From: Neolentinus lepideus HHB14362 ss-1
Taxonomy: Eukaryota; Basidiomycota; Agaricomycetes; Gloeophyllales; Gloeophyllaceae
Assembly (NCBI GenBank): GCA_001632425.1
Contig: KV425558.1
Coordinates: forward strand, 39,189-103,188
DNA: 64,000 bases
Direction: 5' to 3'
The first letter of the stretch is position 1. Each line of letters opens with the position of its first letter. Below, one piece after another: positions 1-11,445 of this stretch. Position numbers and translations under genes: made by a program. The notes under the pieces were generated by a model. It did no database searches and was not told the DNA's origin. It saw only the letters and a list, made by a program, of their open reading frames with translations.

Positions 1-1559
1 GGTGGTTTCGTATGGTAAACGTACATTTTGAGCCGTCTGGCGGCTGGAATACATCCGTCTGGCGTACGAACCTACCGGTCTAATTTAGGCCGGTCTCGCA
101 CTCCCAGAGATCGAATACAAATTGTGGCTCACCATTCCCACTGTTGACCACTATTTTTAACCACCTGAACTGTGCACGATTGCATACCTCTGAATCTTCG
201 CCGGCATTAGCGAATAAGCGAGATTAGGTTTCCCGTGTCAGTGATCCGATAGGCACGGACTGTTGTGGTTTCCTTTTCACACTGCTTCGTCAACAACGTT
301 CCAGGTCGAAGCGGCGTTTAACATGCCATCCCACGACATGTCATGTTTACCTTCGGAACCCATGTACAGAAAATTGAAGTCTTAACACGAACTCACGCCT
401 GAGACGGAATGGCCAAAGTTCGAGCTGATGCCATTGAATAGAGAACTTTGTGTCCTGAATGTGAAATCACATACCGGTGAGTCCTTGACCGGTTAACGAC
501 GCTAAGGTTATCAGAGAGGGGGGGGCTAGGTCATTGACACGTTATTAACCGAACACATAGACTTACCTCGCAACGCTACATACAGAGTGGTTCAATAAGT
601 GTCTGTGAGGGCTTCCCTACGAGCTGCGATCGGTGTTTTATTCGCATCAGATAATCCCAGGGGATAGCTTGCAGCCTTGGATTTGGGGTGTGTTGGACAA
701 ATTGTCGAGTAAAGCAAGGGACTTCACATTGAAGCAGAGGGACAAGTTTTTGCTGCTGAAATGAACATGACAACAAACCAAGCGTACGTTCGGTCGAGAT
801 CGCAGCCAAGTCCGCTGGCGTCTCCCTGGGTTTTGGGTGTTTGCTGGAGGAGGAGAAGTTTGGACGCGGCGTAAAGGGCTTTATCCAAACCCTGCTGATA
901 GCTAGCATATGTAGGGTGCATATACATCCTTCATTTACCAATGACCATGACAAAGATGTCCGTGCCCCCAGTAAGCTTCTAGTAGTCAGTACCCTGTGTT
1001 ATGTGATGAAGGCACCGCTAGCGCTCAAAGCCCATCGATGGAGCTCGGACTACACGCTGACATTCAAAAGTGCTCGATCTTCCTTTCACGGACGCGATCT
1101 CCTCCTAATCGACATATCGCTAGAGCAGTGGGTACCAGAAACACTCACTTGCTCAGTTCATCGGCTGGCGCAATCGTTTGTACAGTGCAAGCAGCTGAGT
1201 TCCGCACTGTGACGCATTGACAGTTGGCCCGGCCGTACTTCACGCGGAGGCAATATAGAAAGTAACTTAATTTACTCTTTCGGAGAAACGTGGATTGGCT
1301 GGTACGGTCCATTTGATGAACTGTCGACCTCTTCATAATAGACGTCAAACGATATTCTACGAGATCCTCGAATATACAGCAATGTACTAAGCCCGGCCGG
1401 CGGCTGGACTCACAGTGCCAAGCAAGGACAAATAGTCGATACGTGCTCGCATTGCCTCCTGGCCAAGCCATTTCTATTTCCCCTAAATTATGTTTCAAAA
1501 TCTCGTCAGACGAATCTCAGGCTCTTTTTTCCTCCGTCCAGATCGGCCTTGGAGTGACG
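1..1559. other. Left-edge stretch without a recognisable gene
   Basis: Short overlapping open frames occur on both strands, but none has a recognisable domain, consistent splice sites or biased composition. The 3' part (about 1443-1559) may be 5' UTR, or an in-frame upstream coding extension, of the acidic protein that follows. Confidence 0.5.
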
Positions 1560-2242
1560 ATGGTAAGTAGTTCGTTCATTGCACTCGCCAAGACGTATCT
1601 GATCGTCTTTGCTGTCGATGCGCACATCAACTTGCGGTTAAATGATGTAAACGCACAGCTACGTCTAATGCACCGCAGATCGGCCGGAAGCGGAGGCTGA
1701 GCGATGCCGATCGCGATGAGGAGTCGTACCCGTCGTCGACGAAGCGTTCCAAAGGCGGGCTTGTCGCAGAGGAGGAACGGGACGAGTCACCCGTGCCTGC
1801 GAAGGAAACGCAGGACGTGAAGGACATCAGGAAGGGCGTGAAGGAGGTCGAATTGGAGGATAAGGAGGAGCTCGAGAAGGCTGCGGCCATTCCTCTTCCT
1901 GAAGACAAGGAGGAAGGTAGCGAGAAGGAGGAGACAGAGAAGGAGGAGGAGACAGAGGAGGAGGAGACGGTCGCAGAACCTCGGGAGAAGTTCGCTTCGA
2001 CGGACTCGACTTCTACTGGAGCCACCGAATCCACAACTGCTGCTGAACCCAAGTCCGCCGAAACTGAAACGGAGGCAATACCTGCCGTCTCCGACGAATT
2101 CAAGCAGCCTTCAGCTGCTGTGGACACCGTACCCAAGGCTGAAGAACCTTTGACGACCTCGCAATCGACCGCAGAGAACGAAGCGAGTATCGAGGACGTT
2201 CCCAAGGGGAAGACTGCAACCAACGCTCCAACCGAAGCTTAA
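1560..2242 (+). CDS. Acidic low-complexity hypothetical protein with an ATG-only first exon
   Basis: I do not recognise a family. The best model has a first exon that is only the ATG at 1560-1562, a GTAAGT donor directly after it, a 116-bp intron, and a second exon at 1679-2242, giving 188 residues. The N-terminus is basic and charged (begins MIGRKRRLSDADRDEE, then KRSK), like a nuclear localisation signal. The remainder is Glu/Lys-rich (runs of EE and KE around residues 60-100), then Ser/Thr/Ala-rich and probably disordered. The frame is also open upstream to an ATG at 1443, so a 40-residue longer N-terminus is possible. Known for this kind of protein: nuclear acidic proteins or chaperone-like tails often look so. 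No function can be assigned. Confidence 0.5.
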
Positions 2243-2667
2243 GTCCGTAATCGTTCAGTAATAACTTATTCCGCCGAACCCTGAAATCGTGGCAATTTTA
2301 CACTCCTTTGCTTTTTTTTTGGGGATGACTGGTGTCCTGTTTATTGTTTATCACTGTCAATTCTCACTATCACTAACATTCACTGTCTACTACCATTGCG
2401 GTTGCTCCCATCTTGTACCACTCACGCTTATGAAGGATAATATCATACTATACCTTGAATTTCTTGGCTAAGACCCCAAATTTGATCTTACCTACCCCGC
2501 CCGTTTACCTTCTTTTTACGCTCGATGGATGGTGGATTTGAGATACTGACTGCTAAAGACTTTGCTAGGGCAGATGGGGACCAAGCGACCAAGATCAAAT
2601 TGACGGACGGCGGTGAAGGGCACAAACAAAGAGAAGGAAAGGAAATAAACAAGGTTAAGGTCCGTGC
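2243..2667. other. Convergent intergenic region
   Basis: AT-rich 3' flank of the acidic protein gene and 3' flank of the convergent serine-rich protein gene. It contains T-rich runs (around 2310-2325), consistent with 3' UTRs. No gene seen. Confidence 0.6.
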
Positions 2668-4517
2668 CTAACGGAGTCCAGCAACGACAAGCAACGCAGC
2701 CAAGAATGCGAGAATAAGGAGGATGCCACTGACAACGGCGGCGGCGCGGCAGCGGTACACCCACATGTTCGTATTTGCACCTAGTTCTCCTGCCTTATTT
2801 TTGAGCTTCACGAACCCAGGGAAGTACGGTATCCCCCGCTCGCGACTCCCTGTCTGACTCTTTTCGGTGGCCAGCATTTCTGTGGACGGCGCAAAGATGG
2901 GGTAGATCCGCAGGGTGTCCCAGTTGTGTCCGCCAGACTTTGCTTTACCTAGCCAGATTGGAAGGTATCTGTGCTCAATGTCGCCTTGCCTCGACTTCCC
3001 TTTACCTTTGTCTGCCGGATTGGCCCCAGAGACGTTTTGTGCCTCCACATCGGTCGCTTTGGACGTCCCCCTTAACCCGACATCACCATAGCTATCCAGT
3101 AACCAGCCACCGATCAGCCAACACCACGGACCAAGAACGAAGCCAAGGCAGAACATGATTTTCGGTACTCTGCTCTCGCGCTCCTTTATCGAACCTGGGA
3201 CGAGGGTCTTCAGCTTGTGGATATCCTCCTCGCTGAACGATTGGCCTTTGAGCCAGCGCCGGTCGATGAAGGAGGACGTGCGCTGAGAGCGTTCTTCGGT
3301 CACAGAGTTGCCTGAAGCTGCAATTGAGGGCGGGCGGAGTAATCCGGAGTTGAGCGAGGGCGTGCGGGAGCGCGGCTCGATGATGAAACTAGCGTGGTTA
3401 TGATGCTCAGGAGACGGGGGACGAAGGTGTTCGGAAGATAAGGAGGGCGTGCGCGATGCGTTGACGGCTAGGCTGAGGTGGTACAGCCGCCGCTCTCGGT
3501 CGGAGGATATCACGCTCGCGCGGAGGTCGCGACTGTCCCTAACGGCCCCAATATCCCCATCCTCCCCCTCTTCGCCATCGTGGTCATGGGGATCCTTGTT
3601 TACCTGGGAAGCCAGTGATGGCGTTGATGTCCCTGCGTACGTGTACACTGTCGGCGCGGTGACGAAGCTCGCTGTGCGCAGTGAAGAGCCATCCGCGTCT
3701 TCCTCTGAGCCCTTCCTCAGGCTGCCCTCGATTGTGGGGAGCGGGCCGGTGCGGTTGCTCGTATACGGTGGGATAGCGAAAGGAGGCCGGAGATCGACCG
3801 GCGGGATAGAGGGCGCAGAGGAGGCGAAGGTATTGGCGGAGCCTTGACTGATGGACCGTTTCAAGGGCCGGGAGATGAAAAAGGAGGAGGAGTGGTAAGA
3901 TGCGGCAGGGGAGTTGCGGGCTGTATGGACGATGTGTCAATGTTGTGAGTTGGATGGACAAATGAATGAGGCATACCGCCAATGTCGTCTGTGACGTCTA
4001 CTTCCCGCAGTGGATTGACGGGAGGTAGGCCAGCAGGGCGGTGCTCTGGCGAGAACTGCTCGCGAATGGGTGTCAACGACTGCGTCTGATGCAGCGCGAA
4101 CGGATTCGCTGTCGCAATGGGCGACGTGCGGCGGTAGTCCAGCCGCAGAGAGTGCGTGCTCTTCGCCTGCAAGTTGGTGATCGCGCGTCCTTGGGCTTGT
4201 TGCACAGAGGACGCAGATGCAGACCGGCCGATGAGGGGCGCGCTGGCGGCGTGCGTGAGCTTCGGATCGATGTTATTACTTATCCACGACACGTTTGATG
4301 GTCCTGACCGGCTGGGTGTCAGCGGTGGTCTACGCGAGGAGATGATGCTGTCGTCGTCCGATGCCGAGTGTAAGGCTGTGTAGCTCCCCTCCTGGGATCG
4401 TTGGCGAAGACGGGCTTGTTCGCGTCTTGAGTTCGCGGGGGATCTTTCAAGTTCTTGCTCTGAGCTGCTGCCATTGCCGGGAACGGAGGTGATGATTTGC
4501 GAGAGCTTGGACAGCAT
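2668..4517 (-). CDS. Serine-rich conserved basidiomycete membrane protein
   Basis: The model has two exons, 3977-4517 and 2668-3920, joined across a 56-bp intron (GTATGC donor, ACAG acceptor) with phase kept; the product is 597 aa. Residues 1 to about 400 are Ser/Pro/Arg-rich and probably disordered, with repeated motifs of the kind SRTPSLNSGLLRPPS and SRTPSLSSEHLRPPS, plausible phosphorylation sites. A hydrophobic segment follows (around IMFCLGFVLGPWCWLIGGWL), then a short charged loop. A C-terminal transmembrane segment ends the protein a few residues before the stop, so it looks tail-anchored with a cytosolic Ser-rich N-terminus. Homologues in basidiomycetes are usually annotated only as serine-rich proteins; the function is unknown. 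A TATA-like sequence lies about 65 bp upstream. Confidence 0.85.
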
Positions 4518-4581
4518 AGCGAGGATGAGTGGCCGGTGAGAAGGCTATCCTAACTCGACGATTTTGCAAATGGGATTGAGG

Positions 4582-4588
4582 CTATATA
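4582..4588 (-). promoter_or_regulatory. TATA-like box of the serine-rich protein gene
   Basis: TATATAG on the minus strand about 65 bp upstream of the ATG at 4517, a usual position for a fungal core promoter. Inferred from sequence and spacing only. Confidence 0.4.
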
Positions 4589-5509
4589 ACGAAGTAGCTA
4601 CGGAATAGCCGGATCAGCACAATGTAGCGGACTCGTGTTCGGCCTGTGAGGCTCTGACGTCCTTCAGGAAACCGCCAGCCGCAGCCGACTGCACGCGATA
4701 AAGTGGAGTCCTGAGCAGTGCATGGGTTTGGTGAGTTGTAATATCTGGCTACTTGCTTGACGGTGCCCTCTGCGCTTCAGAGGCGTATGTTGCATGTCTT
4801 ATCATTAATGAGGATTGACATGAATTACCATGTTAAGATACCGACCGAGAACCGCAAAGCAGTGCTTCTTGCCCGATCTAATCTTAGAAGGTTCGTGTCG
4901 GGCCACGTTGTTAGCACGCCTACTCCGCCACAGCACCTGTGATTCGGGCGGAAATGTGCATACGTACAATGAATTGCACAGGTTCAATACGCTCTCTGTC
5001 ATCATTCAGACCCCTACTGACTCCATGGATGCCGTTAGTATGAAGACGAGACCGACTGTTACTTGATACGGACTCAGAAGTACGGACTATTAGAGTAGTG
5101 CTCACACAAATCGCGTGGGCGAAGCATGCATTTTGATCGGCGCGCCTCTACCCGACTTCAACGTTTCGGCTTACATCTAACACGAAATGCGACGCGTCAT
5201 ATCGGAGGATGTGACGGCCTGGTACAGACATTCGATCGTCAAGCTACGGACTTCCATTACCTAGTACACAACAGAAACTAGGAAGACAGGGAAGTACATA
5301 CTGTGCATTCTAATTACAGCACCCATCACTTCTCACCAAACACTCGATATGTCTGAACGCCTCTATCCAATCATAACACCTATTTCTTCCTTCCATCATG
5401 CCGGACGCAAACAAGAACGAAAAGAAACAAATGTCCAGAATGCCACAAAACTGTCCGTCATTCTCATACTTTTGGGACCACACGAAGTTGGCGCAGGACT
5501 GCCAACTAT
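4589..5509. other. Intergenic region, no gene seen
   Basis: Upstream of the minus-strand serine-rich gene and downstream of the minus-strand small secreted protein. Only short frames without domain signals; mixed base composition; no clear repeat recognised. Confidence 0.5.
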
Positions 5510-5970
5510 TTAGGCGTTGCGCGGGTATGTGCAGGTTCGCACTGTCGTGACGTTAGGGCATGATGCGGTAGCGAGATCAGAGTCACTGCAACTCGTCAAA
5601 TTGCCACCATTCTGTTTTGTAAATTTCACAAGGACCGGTGGTCATACGGAATACGACCAATTAATCAAGGGATAGCTACTTACGCCGTACTGACAGAAGA
5701 AATCCATGTCGTTGGCTGTCGTGTTCTGGGTGTAGCTGTTATAGAAGTTATCATTAGTTTCAATGTAGCAACGTAATGGTATTATAGTGAAGTTCACCCG
5801 CAGAATTCTGGTGTGCCTGGGGCATTGCCGCTCGCAGCCATGAGGTAGTAAGTAGTGTTGTCCACCGCAGTGACATTCTGAGGGCAGACAGCGCAGGTCT
5901 GAGAGCGGATGGCAAGAGGGGACACAGACGTAGCGACGACGGCGACGATGAAGAAAACAAGCCAAGCCAT
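5510..5970 (-). CDS. Small secreted cysteine-containing protein
   Basis: Found by splicing: exons 5798-5970, 5684-5735 and 5510-5611, with introns of 62 and 72 bp (GTGAAC and GTAAGT donors). Summed length is 327 nt, encoding 108 aa. The N-terminus MAWLVFFIVAVVATSVSPLA is a clear signal peptide. The mature part carries seven cysteines (TC-x2-C pair, FC, FC, SC, SC, TC) and several N-x-T/S sites (NVT, NTT, NTT, NLT, NVT), so a disulfide-bonded glycosylated secreted protein is likely. Length and layout fit the small secreted proteins common in wood- or plant-associated basidiomycetes, which are often effector candidates or cell-wall/interaction proteins. I do not recognise a named domain. A TATA box sits about 80 bp upstream. 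Confidence 0.8.
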
Positions 5971-6045
5971 TCGGCGTTAAGGAGAGGTTGTTCTGGTCGA
6001 TGGTTTGTGGGCCTTGTTGGTCTTACCACTGCAGCTTGAGCCAGG

Positions 6046-6052
6046 TTATATA
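6046..6052 (-). promoter_or_regulatory. TATA box of the small secreted protein gene
   Basis: TATATAA on the minus strand about 80 bp upstream of the ATG at 5970. A strong match to the consensus, as is common for highly inducible secreted-protein genes. Confidence 0.5.
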
Positions 6053-6318
6053 GGCAGGAGGACGTGTTATTTCTTCGAATGCCACGAAGATCTCGTCCAG
6101 GCGGAGGACATTGTGCGTCGGGAAGGAACGAAACATATCAGTGTTAGAAGAAGGTACCCTTGCAAATTTGTATCTTACCATGTGGTGAGATTCGGCAACG
6201 TCATACCATCAACATAGTCAAGATAGGATCAATGTAGTCGAAACGAGGTAAACCCAAATCCATCTCTATCCCGATGTATGGAGAAGCTTACCACTGAGTT
6301 TCCACCCTCGTCTGCGAA

Positions 6319-7141
6319 TTATGATCTGACGAGAATGGGGTTTCGTCGACCAACGCGAACACTTTCACGAGATCCACTGGGTGGAGTTGAATGTTGAAGA
6401 ACTTCTATCAAAGGATGGATCTCAGCGAGTAGGTAATTGACATATTGTTCAAAGCTCCTGTCTGACGCTCTGTAATGGTCATATGCGCGAACCAAGGTAC
6501 CAGAGAATCGAAGAACAAGGAACATATCACCATGGGAGTACGGTACCATGTAACAGAACTCAATAGGAAGTGCCAATCCATCATCATCCAGGTACAGGTT
6601 CCAAGAGCGCTTACTCAGGTCCCCATACAGTGCAAAGGGTGCCACCCTACGCTCATCTGTGCCAAAAAAGGGTAATCTGGAGCAGCCTAGGGTTGTGCAG
6701 GCAGGTGTTCATCGCATAGAAGAGAACATACTATCTGCCCATGCGTATACAGAATAGATCGAGAGGTCGGCGATCTGTCTCAGGCCTTCACGGAAACAAG
6801 ACGCACAGATTCGGAATCGAAGATATCGTTCGGTGATCGGGAGTTCTATTGGTGGATCCCGACGGCCCAGCAGCTAGACCTGTGGCTTATAGATGTCGCA
6901 GGCGGTGGAGAATCAGAGCCCAAAGAAAGCACTGCGTGAAGATGATTAATTGGTACGTAATTCCGAAGAGCTGGATCAGTAAATCTATGTATTGAGATTT
7001 GATGAAGACTGGACTGGACACATTAGAATGGGCGATAAGGGTGCACATCTTGCTGAAGGATGCTAGGCTGATAGGAAGATAAACATAGATTGACGGTCGG
7101 AGTTGTGATTCCAATTTGGCTGGCCTGACCAGTGGAAACAA
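6319..7141 (-). CDS. Possible exons of an unrecognised gene or gene remnant
   Basis: Two fairly long minus-strand frames (6319-6645 and 6887-7141) and an open segment between them (about 6725-6850) look protein-like. They contain phrases such as RSWNLYLDDDGLALPIEF and RFRICASCFREGLRQIADL. A good GTATGT donor and CCAG acceptor bracket about 6666-6731, but none of the phase choices I tried joins the segments cleanly. The plus strand is also open at about 6750-6955 (reading FYWWIPTAQQLDLWLIDVA, then a stop), so the coding strand is uncertain. No family recognised. It may be a decayed gene; confidence is low. Confidence 0.22.
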
Positions 7142-8184
7142 GTCGCGTAGCCACCAATATGAAGACTACCTGTTTTGGACACATGGCCATTTGTGCCTGG
7201 CTCCCAAATAAGAAGGTTCGTAATATCCTCTTATAACCGTCAGGCTCAAAAGTACACTGCTAGTCATCATACTCCCTCGTATAACGCTCACTGCATCGCA
7301 AGATACACAACACTGGTTTGCTAATAGAATCACGCAGACCGAAAAATGTACACCACAGATCTGGTCAAAATCAGTTCCGGAGGGCCAGCGGCCTCATGCA
7401 TCATGACAGCTATACTACAACCAGAAAAGGTGATTGCCATTATAGGGCCACCGATGGGGTCGCACTGTAATGTCCGAGGAGATCATAATTTGTAGCTCTG
7501 AATAATAGTGACGGATAGGCCACCCAGACATGTGCGAGGCACGGGAGGTAAGTGCTCTTCGCTGATAGCCACCCAATTATCCCTTCCGAAAGGAGCTCAC
7601 TTCGCAACTCTGCTAGGACGTAATTCCGTTGTGCCCCGCGGATCCCTCTGCTCAGATACGTTCGATGCATTGCATGTACGGGTTTCGCAGATGGCAAATC
7701 CCGGTGTTACAATCAGCTTCGTTCGAGCCCGTCGGCTCCGCTGGAGACAATCAATTACCTATGGATCCTGTTATGTTGGCCTACGATCATAGGTCATAAT
7801 CTCAGGATTCGCGGAAGCAATGCTTCGTCAAGCTTCCATTTAAGCCATTTACAGATACTAGACATCTTGCCTTGCATCAGTATCAACATTTGCGGGATAT
7901 TAATGCTATCTCATGTCATACACTGTCGTACCCCGCGGAGGTAAAACATGCACACTCCTAAGCTTGGAACTTAGCTTGATATAACCATCTGACTAGGTAT
8001 GGACATCGCCAGGAACGTTCTTTCTGGCGTGCCGCCGGCTTCATGTGCGCTCGCCGCTTGGGTTTTCGTGGCTCCCCGTCCGAAACTAAGCATCATGCAT
8101 GCGGCGTTTCATCGAATATAGGACAGTATATGAAGCAGTCGCCGATTCATTCATTTGTCCCGGCTTTAACGATATTGGAACGAC
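7142..8184. other. Intergenic region upstream of the O-methyltransferase
   Basis: About 1 kb with short frames on both strands and no recognisable domain. It should contain the O-methyltransferase promoter; a weak AT-rich stretch lies around 8120-8135. Confidence 0.5.
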
Positions 8185-10016
8185 ATGACGCAGATTTCTG
8201 AGCTGTCTTCCCTCCTCGAAACGCTGACAGTGTCAATTGATGTGTTCAAGGCCGAACTTGCACAACAAACCTTGCCGGAACCTTCCCTATGCACATCCCA
8301 GCCACACGCCATCGACCATGCATCATACCTATCTCCTCCCGTGATGTACGAAGCTCAGAGGATTGCAGTTAGCTGCTTGGTGAGACATCATGGTTTTGAC
8401 TCCTGCTGTAACATTAACCCTAGTATCGCGGAATAGGATCGTTTGAGGTTGCTCCTCGAAAATCCGTCGGAGGTAGTTGTCAGAACATCCATGTCATCTG
8501 CGGAAGTTCCAGGCATCCGGCTTGCCGTGGAACTCGACCTGCACAAAATTCTAGAGGATGCTGAAGATCCAGAGCAAGGGAAAGACATCCAAGTCATCGC
8601 TAAGGAGACCAGAACGCACGCTCTGAAGCTAGGTATTACGATTCCAGAGAACGAAAGTGAAGGTGATGCGCTAACAGACGGTACCTTAGAGCACATCATG
8701 CGTAATTTGGTGACCCATGGATGGTTCAGAGAGACCAAGCCTGGCTCATTTGCTAATAATCGTCGCAGTCACGCCTTGAAGAAGGATTCTCCGGGGTACC
8801 TTGCCGCTAAGAACATGTCCGTATGCGATGATTTCGTTAGACCTTATTCCCGTCCTTGCTGAGAAACTCCTACAGTACTCGCTTCAGTTACGGCGCAGTG
8901 GGAAAGTTGCCAGAAGCGATTGCACATCCCGATGAGACATTTCGGATGTCAAGGGATCCTTCCAAGGCCGCCTGGAATCTCTACATGAACTCTGACATGC
9001 CAGTCTTCGGCGCTGGTGGCTGGCTTGATACTCACCCTGAAGAGGCGGAAAGGTTCGCGCTGGGGTAAGTGAAATTTGTATCCTCTGTGGCAAAAGTCAA
9101 CAACAATTAATGTAAATAGAGGTGCTGGAGTGGGTATCGCCTCAGATAAAGGACTAATGCAAGATATTCCCTGGGCGGAGATGGCGAAGGATCTAAACGG
9201 CCTTGTCGACGTGGGGGGAGGGCGAGGCGCCTTCAGTTGCAAGCTAGCTGTCACGTGAGTGGATTCATATATTCAAGTAACATAAAAGTCGTACCGCACT
9301 CTGGTACCAGCTGTCCGGATATCAAGACTTTTGTTGTTCAAGATCTGCCTAGCTTAGAGAAGACCGTCGAGACGTGCATAGGCTCGCAAGGCCTATCTAA
9401 CAGGGTGAAATTCCAAGGCCAGAACTTCTTTGAAGCTAACCAGCTCCTCGGCACCGGCAGTTATATTTTTGTTTTGCAAAATGGTGCGTACATGCCGACC
9501 TGGCCATAGTATAGCGAGCTACCCCCGTTGCTTTCTATCAGTACTCCACATGTGGTCAGTGGAAGACTCGGCGAAAATTCTGGGTAATATCAGGGAGTGT
9601 CTCAGGGACGGGAAAGTAAGTGGACCGAGCAGCAATGACAATTGTAGGATGAGCTCACCTCCTTCCCAAGAGTAAATTGCTCGTTATAAACTCGCTTGTG
9701 TATCCCGTTACGGTCTCCCGTGACGGCCCTCCCATTAAAGATTCTTTGGAAGCGCTGAAACGACAGCATTCTTACTCGCCAGTTTCACCTCCACCGTTCA
9801 TACCACAAGAATTCGGCGACAATATGCTGATGGCGCATGGACTCGACGCGTGTCTCGTCGCCATATGCAACTGTGAGTCCGAACATGCACGCATACTCTT
9901 CCGGACGCTGTAGTACAACTCACCTCACCCCAGCGTTCATGTATACTCGTGCGGATATGGAGCGTGCTGCCGAGCTTGCGGGTATGAGGGTCAAGGCAGT
10001 TCATGCCACCAGGTGA
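8185..10016 (+). CDS. SAM-dependent O-methyltransferase (fungal natural-product type)
   Basis: Transfers a methyl group from S-adenosylmethionine to a hydroxyl of a small molecule. The exons I can fix are 8185-8379, 8437 to about 8820, a third ending at 9064, then 9120-9254, 9311-9483, 9542-9615, 9671-9872 and 9934-10016; the last five keep a single frame. The N-terminal half is a helical/winged-helix dimerisation part ending near HGWFRETKPGSFANNR. The catalytic half has the glycine SAM motif LVDVGGGRG, a following VVQDLP acidic-loop segment, VLHMWSVED (H-x-W with acidic residues, as in catalytic loops of the family) and the usual C-terminal end MRVKAVHATR. The junction between exons 2 and 3 (8810-8880) is unresolved: the obvious donor and acceptor are out of phase, so a minor splice variant or a frameshift is possible. 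A 45-bp in-frame intron probably lies near 8630-8674. A terpene synthase lies 4.3 kb downstream. Confidence 0.85.
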
Positions 10017-10881
10017 GAAGCATAGCCTAATTCGACGAAAACCGTCTGACCAGATTCCGCAGAGGTCGAATGCACGTGCTTGACATAGGAATAGACTCTT
10101 GACATGCGCTGAAGAAATCCGAGTAGTCCTGATCCAGAACGGACCCAGTTATCTATTCCTGCTACGGTTGCTACTGTGTATTATCACGCTATAGTCAGGG
10201 TAATCACCAAGCGATGCATGAGTCCCTGCCGACTTGCTGGTAATATCAGCGCTATGACGTGATTCGACGGCTGAGTCTATACTATATCTCTCATAGACTC
10301 TTAAGGCGTGGGTTCAATACTTTCGAATTTGGCTCTTTTCAACAGTAATCTCCATCTCCACCCACTCGACAAAAGGGATCGAGACTTACTTAGTCTGCAG
10401 GGGAAGTTATATAGTGGGGATGGTCCCGCAGATCGCGCCCATATGCCACTAGTTTCTTCCACGCTGCCTTTACCTGGATTCCATTCTTCTCAGCGTCGGA
10501 AATCTCAGGTGGAGCCTCGAATCGCGAAGATATTAGGCGAGGATATGGATACAGTGCCGAGCACACTTGTCGATCTGCCCTTGAACCTTCCCGCAGACTG
10601 GCTGAATGACTTGGTACGTGGAACTTCTTGTCGTTCTAAAAGTGTGCCAGAAACAATTCTCTTGGGTTTTCGTCCTGAATAGGGTTCATGGTAATCATTC
10701 TTGCGCAGACACTACATGCCACATATTCTGCATAAGCGCGATAGGACTCAAGGCAAGACGACCGATCGTTGGTTATGGCCATTTGGATAATACAGCAAGG
10801 ATAGACTTGCGAGCGACGTCTCAGTGAATCCGAGTAGGCGAGCAACGGGCTTCACAGGGAGACTTGTCTAGTCTGTCTCTA
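10017..10881. other. Intergenic region with a weak open frame
   Basis: A plus-strand frame at about 10308-10682 is open for 124 codons but starts with GTG, shows no domain and has no clear splice sites. I see no support for a gene. Outer, less conserved parts of the inverted repeat arms (around 10856-10881) also fall here. Confidence 0.4.
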
Positions 10882-11445
10882 CCAATACGACCCCCAAGAA
10901 AGACAATCCCACGAAAAAGCTGACTAAGCAGAGTGCGAGTGGGCATCATATTATATTAATTTTGTTCACTCAAAAAGTTCTATATAGTGTAGTGGTTAAC
11001 TCGTTCGGTTTTAGCGATGCAGGAGGTTCGACTCCGAGTGTATGCATATTTTTCTTTCTTTTTGTGCTTGTAACTATTGCGCCACTCCTGCCCGCCAGAT
11101 GGGTATGTTTCCATTGGGTCTTGAGTTGGGTAAAAGAGTTTTATATGAGCTTTACGGTTTATCTACAAAGGGTGGTGGCCGGGAACCCCCCCCCTCCCCC
11201 GCTTCATTGACATCTGGGGTAAAATCAAAGCAAATATATTTTAATTGAGTGATGGTTGTTACTTTGGGTTTCTCGAGTTTCACTAGCTTAAAGGTATGAC
11301 ATGTGTCTAATGTCGAAATACAAACAGCTCAAACCTCCATGTGGGTGCAACTGGACTTAGCGGCGACAGCTCTTCTCATGCAGCCAATCAGCCGCGTGCT
11401 TAGTCAGCTTTTTCGTGGGACTGTCCATCTTGGGGGTCGTATTGG
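10882..11445. mobile_element. Long terminal inverted repeats flanking a 466-bp core (MITE-like)
   Basis: Arms 10882-10930 and 11397-11445 are inverted copies of each other. I count 46 of 49 positions identical (each reads CCAATACGACCCCCAAG outward to GCTGACTAAGCA inward). Weaker similarity (a shared GGGAGAC...TCTAG block) continues outward on both sides with small gaps. The core shows no coding capacity but contains a tRNA-like pol III promoter. The structure fits a non-autonomous DNA element or a foldback element. I could not settle a target-site duplication, so the class is open. Confidence 0.65.
10971..11245 (+). repeat. tRNA-derived SINE-like sequence
   Basis: A box-like TAGTGTAGTGG at 10985-10995 and an exact B-box consensus GGTTCGACTCC at 11025-11035 lie 29 bp apart, as in tRNA genes. 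A T-rich stretch follows at about 11046-11062. The acceptor, anticodon and T stems do not pair well enough for a functional tRNA. A C-rich run and an AT-rich tail follow. Flanks carry TCACTCAA (10966-10973) and its inverse TTGAGTGA (11245-11252). It sits inside the larger inverted repeat. Confidence 0.5.

Noticed and set aside
1627..2223. 198-codon minus-strand Ser-rich frame
   Set aside because: Antisense image of the Glu/Lys-rich coding exon; no start context, domain or splice support.
10971..11050. Functional tRNA gene (Lys-like TTT anticodon loop)
   Set aside because: A and B boxes are good, but the acceptor stem does not pair and the anticodon and T stems have mismatches; a SINE-like tRNA relic fits better.
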